NCBI GenBank assembly: GCA_023442755.1
Contig: JAEZXS010000337.1
Span: 1 to 11,115, forward strand
Source: Pseudomonadota bacterium
GTDB lineage: Bacteria; Desulfobacterota; Syntrophobacteria; Syntrophobacterales; Syntrophobacteraceae
Length of the DNA: 11,115 bases
Reading direction: 5' to 3'
This document shows, piece by piece, positions 6,750 through 11,115 of the stretch; positions within the stretch are counted from its first letter, which is position 1; the number at the start of each line of letters is the position of its first letter. A program made the translations under genes and the position numbers. The notes beneath the pieces were generated by a model. The model did not search any database. It saw only the letters and a list, made by a program, of their open reading frames with translations, and was not told the origin of the DNA.

Positions 6750-6766
6750 CTGGCACCAATGTTGCT
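6750..6766 (+). promoter_or_regulatory. Consensus sigma-54 (-24/-12) promoter of the Gly/Tyr-rich protein gene
   Basis: CTGGCACCAATGTTGCT matches the consensus YTGGCAC-N5-TTGCW at every defined position, with GG (6752-6753) and GC (6764-6765) 12 bases apart. Transcription should begin near 6777, giving a leader of about 55 bases. This is the strongest regulatory call in the window. Confidence 0.85.
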
Positions 6767-6779
6767 CTCTTCCAGAGCA
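6763..6779. repeat. Short inverted repeat over the -12 element and start site
   Basis: TGCTCT (6763-6768) and AGAGCA (6774-6779) are perfect 6-base arms around CTTCC. The repeat overlaps the -12 element and the predicted +1. It may be chance, although the other sigma-54 promoter also has a dyad near its start site, with a different sequence. Confidence 0.3.
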
Positions 6780-6831
6780 GGGTGGGCGCAGTTTCAAAGC
6801 AGGCGGGACTACACCCTGAAAGGAGAAATAC

Positions 6832-7023
6832 ATGAAAAGAATGGCAGCACTTGTAGTGGTTTTGGCATTGTTCGGTTATGCCGGGTTGGCCGGTATCACA
6901 GGCGCAAGCGCCCGGACCGTTGAATCGAATCCACTGGTATTTGCCTGCGGCGGCTACGGCCACGGCTATGGCGGGGGCTATGGTGGAAACGGTGGCTACG
7001 GATGTGATTATCAGCACGCGTGA
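6832..7023 (+). CDS. Small exported Gly/Tyr-rich protein
   Basis: A 63-residue protein with a strong ribosome site (AAGGAG, 7 bases before the ATG). Residues 1-27 are a signal peptide ending ASA. The mature peptide of about 36 residues has 12 Gly and 5 Tyr in a GGYGHGYGGGYGGNGGYG tract bounded by two Cys (39 and 58), plus two His. It has no enzyme-like features and I recognise no family. It may be a secreted or surface peptide, a disulfide-closed loop or a metal ligand. It lies directly downstream of the regulator gene under a consensus sigma-54 promoter with an upstream dyad, so its expression is probably controlled by that regulator. The excellent ribosome site, signal peptide and promoter make it a real gene despite its size. 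Confidence 0.8.
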   Translation: MKRMAALVVVLALFGYAGLAGITGASARTVESNPLVFACGGYGHGYGGGYGGNGGYGCDYQHA

Positions 7024-7077
7024 TAAATTGGATAAGGTAGACACACAGAAGTAAAACCGCAAAGTCCCGCCAAATCA

Positions 7078-7101
7078 CTTCCCGGGAGCATGTCCGGGAA
7101 G
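7078..7101 (+). terminator. Hairpin terminator after the Gly/Tyr-rich protein gene
   Basis: CTTCCCGG (7078-7085) and CCGGGAAG (7094-7101) form a perfect 8-base-pair stem with an 8-base loop. A TTTTT run lies a little downstream (about 7115-7119), not directly at the stem, so termination efficiency is uncertain. Confidence 0.5.
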
Positions 7102-7132
7102 GTCACCCTTCGTATTTTTCACGCAATTAGGG

Positions 7133-7161
7133 AGCTTCCGGGGCCAGTTGCCCCGGAAGCT
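7133..7161. terminator. Strong 12-bp hairpin between convergent genes
   Basis: AGCTTCCGGGGC (7133-7144) and GCCCCGGAAGCT (7150-7161) form a perfect GC-rich stem with the loop CAGTT. It is 38 bases past the stop of the TPR operon on the minus strand and could serve both directions. Neither side has a proper T-tract, so it may instead act as an mRNA 3'-end stabiliser. Confidence 0.5.
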
Positions 7162-7199
7162 GATCTGTTTCGCAGGCTGCGTGTGTTTCACTATACTCA

Positions 7200-7835
7200 T
7201 CATGACCCGAGTTTCTTAAGGTATTCGTCGGCCACGGTGTTCTTGGGATTTAATATTTTGATGCTGTTGAATACCGAAGCGCTCTCTTCCTTTTTGTTGT
7301 CAAAAAAGAGGTTTTCTCCCAGTTCCTGGAGAAAGGTGACGGAAGTCGGGTAGACGGAAAGCATTTTACGGTCGACCTTGATCGCGAGTTCGTATTTCTT
7401 CTGCATCCTCAGGGAGCGCGAATACCAGTAATTTGCGTCGAGATTGTAGTAGTCGATCTTGAGCACCACCAGGGACTCTTCTTCCACCTTGGCCCAGTCC
7501 TCCTTCGCTGCATGTACCAGTGTTATCGTGTTCATGACCTCGATCGCCCCTGGAGAGATGGCGAGTGCCTTCTTCAGATGCTCCAATGCATTCGAGTAAT
7601 TCCTGTTCAGGTAAAAGAGCCACCCCATCCTGTAGTTTACCGTGTAGGTATTAGGATAAGTTTTGTAGACGGCGCTCAGATCCTTTACCGCCTCCTCGTA
7701 CTGCTTCTGCTGCTCGTGCTCGTAAGATTTGTAATAGCCCGAGGCTATTTCCGATCCGGGCAGATCGGCCGCCGGAAGGGACCCAACATAAGAGTTGATG
7801 ACGAGCAGAAAAAGGAGAAATGCCGCTATTTTCAT
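7200..7835 (-). CDS. Small exported TPR protein
   Basis: A 211-residue protein with a signal peptide (MKIAAFLLFLLVINSYVG, cleavage likely near the PAA at about 20-24) followed by about four to five tetratricopeptide repeats, with typical helix pairs such as YEEAVKDLSAVYKTYP and YSNALEHLKKALAISP. TPR proteins act as protein-protein scaffolds, and this one should be periplasmic. I chose the ATG at 7833-7835 because it overlaps the stop of the upstream TPR lipoprotein gene as ATGA, implying translational coupling, and because it begins the signal peptide. Longer in-frame extensions run into the previous gene and are not protein-like. It is the last gene of the minus-strand operon. The specific partner is unknown. 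Confidence 0.88.
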   Translation of the reverse strand: MKIAAFLLFLLVINSYVGSLPAADLPGSEIASGYYKSYEHEQQKQYEEAVKDLSAVYKTYPNTYTVNYRMGWLFYLNRNYSNALEHLKKALAISPGAIEVMNTITLVHAAKEDWAKVEEESLVVLKIDYYNLDANYWYSRSLRMQKKYELAIKVDRKMLSVYPTSVTFLQELGENLFFDNKKEESASVFNSIKILNPKNTVADEYLKKLGS

Positions 7836-9490
7836 TGTGTTTTTCTTTCGGATGCTTTGTTTTGGGATGCAGGTGCCGACAGTCGCGCGAGGCCGTCCAG
7901 TGCGGTCTGGTCTTTCGGCGCCAGGCTCAACGCCTGGCGGAACGCTTTTTCCGCCTCGTCTTTTCTGCCAAGATGCAGGTATGCCCAACCAAGTCCATCC
8001 GGCACCTGGGGATAGTACGGAGTGGGATGATAAGCATGGAGAAGCTTGAACGTATTGAGCGCCTCCTGGTATTTGCCCGTATATATGTAACTCCATCCCA
8101 GGTTGTTCAGTGCATGGCTCGGCCAGGAAAAATACATTTCCTTAGTTGGGAGTTCGTTTAAATGGGCCGTGTAGATGGATATCGCTTTGGGGTAATCTTT
8201 TTTCAGGAAGGCCACAGCCCCCTGCGCCACTTTAGCGCGTAAATTCCCGGGCTCCTTCTTAATGGCGGCCTTGAAGGCCGTATCGGCTTCATCCAGTCTG
8301 CCAAGATAGAGCAGAGCGACCCCTTTGCCCAGCAAAGCATCGCCTCCCGGACATCCCCCTTGTTTTGCGAGTTTGTCAAAATCTTCGAGAGCAACCTTAA
8401 GGTTGATATAAACCTGGCACCACGCCTCCATGGAGCGCGCCTCGCAGTCGTTTTTGGCCGTGGGCAGATATTTGGCAAGCTTCTCATGGGCCTTTCCGAA
8501 TTCACCTCTTTCGCTGTATGCCGCAGCGAAATTCCTGTTTAAGCTCTGCCAGTCCCTGTGTTTCTCAATCAGTTTGTGGACTGGTGCAACATCGCAAAAG
8601 TAGGGGTCGAGGCGAATCAATTCTTCCAACCGCTTCTTCGATTCCGGCATTCTGTTCCGCGCCTGTGCCGTGAACACCAGCCCATAGAGAGCTGGACGGC
8701 GGTCGGCGTCCGCACCTGCCGCCTGTTCGAAAAGGCTCTCAGCCCTCTCGATCTCCCCCATATAGTATCGGCACCAGGCCACCTTGATCCTGGTTGGCGG
8801 ATCGTTCTTCCGACTCAGCGCGTCACCGTAGTAGTTGAGTGCCTTTGAATAATTACCCTGGTAATAGTATATGTCGCCCATCGCAGCACGAATCCGTTCA
8901 TGGCCGACAAAATCATTCGGGTTCTTTAAAGCTTCCGCCAGATGTTTTTCCGCCGCCGTGTATTTTGCCTGCGCCAGGGCAGTCAACCCAAGCCCATAAT
9001 CGGCATCCGAAATACAGGAAAGGATATAGTCCCTGTCTGCGGCCTTGAAGCGGTTGAAGTCGGGATTGTCCTTGAAGTGGTAAGCGCGCTTGGATTGCTT
9101 TTCGAACCACTGCTGGGCTTCCGGGTATCTTCCTTTCGTGTATTCCACCCAGGCCAACCCCTGAAGAGCCGGTATGCTGTCGTCATGCTTTTTGTAGACT
9201 GCCGTAAAGAGCCGCTCGGCTTCTATCGTATTGCCATGCTTGAGGTAAGTCCAGCCAAGGAGCGACTGGTATTTGTCCGCATCCGGCGATGAAGACCATG
9301 CATTGAAAGCATGTCGATGAGCTTCCGCATATTGGCCCCGCTTGAATAACTGCAGCCCCTGAGCATATTCCCGCTCGGCATTGGCGTTCTCGCTTAGCCG
9401 GACATTAATTCCGGCGCATCCCTGGAAGACGAGCAGCAGCAAAATCGCCGTCGCCCCCGGGGGGATTAGTCTCAAAAAAGAGTTGCGCAT
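7832..9490 (-). CDS. TPR-repeat lipoprotein
   Basis: A 552-residue protein with a lipoprotein signal: basic N-terminus, LLLLVFQGC with the acylated Cys at residue 25. It is built almost wholly of tetratricopeptide-like repeats, for example YAEAHRHAFNAWSSSPD near the N-terminus, YSKALNYYGDALSRKND in the middle and DEAEKAFRQALSLAPKD near the end. It is probably an outer-membrane-anchored scaffold facing the periplasm. ATGs occur at 9496 and 9490; AAGGAG lies only one base before the first but seven bases before the second, so I use 9490. The gene starts 37 bases after the membrane/M23 gene and overlaps the next TPR gene by four bases, so all three form one operon. The repeats are clear; the role is not. 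A link to envelope or peptidoglycan work is inferred from the M23 neighbour. Confidence 0.9.
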   Translation of the reverse strand: MRNSFLRLIPPGATAILLLLVFQGCAGINVRLSENANAEREYAQGLQLFKRGQYAEAHRHAFNAWSSSPDADKYQSLLGWTYLKHGNTIEAERLFTAVYKKHDDSIPALQGLAWVEYTKGRYPEAQQWFEKQSKRAYHFKDNPDFNRFKAADRDYILSCISDADYGLGLTALAQAKYTAAEKHLAEALKNPNDFVGHERIRAAMGDIYYYQGNYSKALNYYGDALSRKNDPPTRIKVAWCRYYMGEIERAESLFEQAAGADADRRPALYGLVFTAQARNRMPESKKRLEELIRLDPYFCDVAPVHKLIEKHRDWQSLNRNFAAAYSERGEFGKAHEKLAKYLPTAKNDCEARSMEAWCQVYINLKVALEDFDKLAKQGGCPGGDALLGKGVALLYLGRLDEADTAFKAAIKKEPGNLRAKVAQGAVAFLKKDYPKAISIYTAHLNELPTKEMYFSWPSHALNNLGWSYIYTGKYQEALNTFKLLHAYHPTPYYPQVPDGLGWAYLHLGRKDEAEKAFRQALSLAPKDQTALDGLARLSAPASQNKASERKTQ

Positions 9491-9527
9491 CCTCATTCTC
9501 CTTGGATACAGGGTGCTACAGGAATGC

Positions 9528-11115
9528 TTATGACTTCCTGAGGCTGAGTGTTTTACCGCAAGTTTCGACGGTCACTTCGCTGAAACCTTTGACCGGATCG
9601 AATACGAGTTTCGTTGCTGCCGAGAGTTTTCCGTTCGACAGTTCGCCAACGACAGTAGTTTCAGAAGCAAACCTATAGGTTCCGGTGATTTTTCCAAGAT
9701 CGTGGTGCAGCGACTTTATGAAGCCGTAGAGCCTGTTTCCCCGGAACAGGATGTTGTCCGGCAGGGGCTCGACCCAGCTTATCCCCGTACTGCCGATCAA
9801 AGGAACCCTGGGAAGGGCAGCGAAAAGGAGTTGAAGGGGAGAGCCGTCTTTGCCGTCAAAGCTGTAGAAGATGAAGCTGTTTTCTTCAAAACCGAAGTAG
9901 AGCCTGTCCTCGGTACCATCCAGATTGAAATAACGCGAGCCGTCCCTGGCCATCTTCACCAAAATCCGGACCTCGAGGGTTTCCGCCCCATGCTGGGCGT
10001 AGCGGAATGTAAAATCATCATCCAGGACGAAATTGAGTTTTTTGGAGAACCTCTTGGAGGCCGAAAATGATTCGATTTTCATGCCTTTTTCGAGAAAGGT
10101 GTTCTTGACCAGGCGGCCATCGCCGTCCAGGCAGTTCGACAGGTAGAACTTTGCCGTTTCCGACCCGAGCGGAGGAATCCACTGCACCTGCATGTGGATG
10201 TGCGGCTGAACCGAATGGCCGGAATTCCCGCAGGCTGCGAGCACCTCGCCCACCCGCACGGAATCGCCGGGCTTCACCTTGAACGATGATTGTTTCAGAT
10301 GAGAAATTTCGACGTAGTAGCCATAGTGGCTTCGAAGGATGAGGTAGTTTCCCCAGTTGTTGTCTTCGTCTACTTCTCCTGCCGCATTATCTTTGAAACA
10401 GTCACTGGCTTCCATGACGGTCCCGCTCACAGGAGCAAGAACCGGCTTGCCGTAACAATGGTAATCTTCAAGGACATCTCCCGAATTTTTATGCGTCCGG
10501 CCTTCTTCATCCTCTATGACGAAATCATAAGCGTATTTCCAGATGCCCTTGTGCGTCCAGTTCCCATCGAATCCCTGGTAGACGGTCCAGCAGCCTGAAA
10601 AAGGCAGGAACGGTCTTGGCAGGGTGTTGTCGAATCTTCGCGCGAAATTGAGATGGTTCGCCAGGGATGCTTCAGGGGAGGCTTTGATCGAAAGGGTAAT
10701 TTCCGGGTACCCCGTTTGCATCAGTACGTACACGATGAGGAGGACTACAAGGTTGAAGGGCAGGGTAAATACCGGGACCCCGAAGTTGGTCCAGACCACC
10801 GATGCAGCGTCGAGCACAAAAACGGTAAGGAATACCCCTAGGCAGGCGAGGAGATAACTGCGCCTTGATGGAACAAGAAAGACGGCGCCGATTGCAATTC
10901 CTGTCAGGATAAAATTGAACGCGTATACGTTGAGATATGCATTGTTGAAATTACCCGTTAGCAGCGCCACGGACGTGGTCCCGAGATAGTAGGAAAATAC
11001 GGCCGCGACAAAAGCAATCCTGGAAAAAAACAGCAGACCGCTTAGCATCAGAAGCCCGCAAATGTCGTAGGGCATGAAGATCAGAATGCCGAAAGAGCGC
11101 AGGAAGCCCTGAATG
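9528..11115 (-). CDS. Multi-pass membrane protein fused to an M23 (LytM-like) peptidase domain, 5' end outside window
   Basis: The frame is open to the window edge: codons before the ATG at 11075 continue as QGFLRSFGILIF, so the start lies outside. The visible 528 residues have three parts. First come about 140 residues of membrane segments with NVYAFNFILTGIAIG and VPVFTLPFNLVVLL, recalling urea-transporter (PF03253) or NQR2/RnfD-type proteins. Numbering from Met at 11075, a domain at about 150-315 resembles M23 peptidases: GKPVLAPVSGTV, Asp184 in YAYDF, His259 in ISHL, and His292/His294 in PHIHMQV. A beta-rich C-terminal region of about 200 residues is unassigned. The canonical HxxxD motif lacks its His four residues before Asp184 (Lys instead); His175 lies nine before it. 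Zinc binding and activity are therefore uncertain. It heads the operon with the two TPR genes. The M23 fold is fairly sure; the membrane family is tentative. Confidence 0.85.
   Translation of the reverse strand, partial: IQGFLRSFGILIFMPYDICGLLMLSGLLFFSRIAFVAAVFSYYLGTTSVALLTGNFNNAYLNVYAFNFILTGIAIGAVFLVPSRRSYLLACLGVFLTVFVLDAASVVWTNFGVPVFTLPFNLVVLLIVYVLMQTGYPEITLSIKASPEASLANHLNFARRFDNTLPRPFLPFSGCWTVYQGFDGNWTHKGIWKYAYDFVIEDEEGRTHKNSGDVLEDYHCYGKPVLAPVSGTVMEASDCFKDNAAGEVDEDNNWGNYLILRSHYGYYVEISHLKQSSFKVKPGDSVRVGEVLAACGNSGHSVQPHIHMQVQWIPPLGSETAKFYLSNCLDGDGRLVKNTFLEKGMKIESFSASKRFSKKLNFVLDDDFTFRYAQHGAETLEVRILVKMARDGSRYFNLDGTEDRLYFGFEENSFIFYSFDGKDGSPLQLLFAALPRVPLIGSTGISWVEPLPDNILFRGNRLYGFIKSLHHDLGKITGTYRFASETTVVGELSNGKLSAATKLVFDPVKGFSEVTVETCGKTLSLRKS

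Larger units (their letters stand above)
6581..6831. other. Regulatory intergenic region between regulator and Gly/Tyr-rich protein gene
   Basis: This 251-base stretch has no gene. It contains a TTGAAA/TTTCAA dyad at 6651-6667, an AT-rich stretch at about 6712-6745 that could help DNA bending, a consensus sigma-54 promoter at 6750-6766, a short inverted repeat at 6763-6779 and a good ribosome site just before 6832. Confidence 0.6.
7024..7199. other. Intergenic region between convergent genes
   Basis: This 176-base stretch between the Gly/Tyr-rich gene and the end of the TPR operon contains no gene. Its content is two hairpins, at 7078-7101 and 7133-7161, which probably terminate transcription from the two sides. 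Confidence 0.55.

Noticed and set aside
7836..8096. Upstream extension of the small TPR gene (87 extra codons)
   Set aside because: It overlaps the lipoprotein gene in another frame and would bury an excellent signal peptide; the ATGA overlap start at 7835 is better.
1..11115. tRNA, rRNA, CRISPR array, insertion sequence or attachment site
   Set aside because: I saw no cloverleaf-like tRNA pattern, no regularly spaced repeats, no transposase or integrase motifs and no terminal inverted repeats.

Overview
The window looks like a chromosomal segment of a Gram-negative bacterium. The gene set (PAS and Cache histidine kinases, an NtrC-type sigma-54 activator, a lipoprotein and several Sec-exported proteins) and the moderate GC content fit a deltaproteobacterium (Desulfobacterota / Syntrophobacter-like). 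That placement is an inference from gene style, not from a marker gene.

Layout. (1) 1-1368, plus strand: the 3' part of a PAS-containing histidine kinase whose ATP-binding domain lacks recognisable G1 and G2 boxes. Its stop codon overlaps the stop of the convergent permease gene. (2) 1365-2498, minus strand: a permease of the ArsP_1/DUF318 (COG0701) superfamily with a His-rich tail. (3) 2499-2924: a long divergent intergenic region holding a palindrome, a sigma-54 promoter and several inverted repeats. (4) 2925-3182, plus: a small exported protein with four Cys-x-Met motifs, followed by a strong hairpin terminator. (5) 3312-6580, plus: a two-gene operon with a 4-base overlap, encoding a Cache/HAMP histidine kinase and an NtrC-family sigma-54-dependent response regulator. 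(6) 6581-6831: an intergenic region with a near copy of the palindrome and a consensus sigma-54 promoter. (7) 6832-7023, plus: a small exported Gly/Tyr-rich protein. (8) 7024-7199: hairpins between convergent genes. (9) 7200-11115, minus: a three-gene operon encoding a multi-pass membrane protein fused to an M23 peptidase-like domain (5' end outside the window), a TPR lipoprotein and a small exported TPR protein.

Main result. The kinase/regulator operon is flanked by two small, unrelated, exported proteins. Each is preceded by a good sigma-54 (-24/-12) promoter and, further upstream, by a matching 16-base palindromic site: 2649-2664 and 6652-6667, identical at 13 of 16 positions. I infer that the NtrC-type regulator binds these sites and drives both small genes, forming a compact envelope-stress or metal-response regulon similar in logic to ZraSR-ZraP but with different effectors. 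The Cys-Met protein, a His cluster in the kinase's periplasmic domain and the neighbouring permease suggest a soft or transition metal such as Cu(I) as the signal. The metal is speculation.

The minus-strand operon is a second, separate unit. Its membrane-domain/M23 fusion and two exported TPR proteins look like an uncharacterised envelope assembly.
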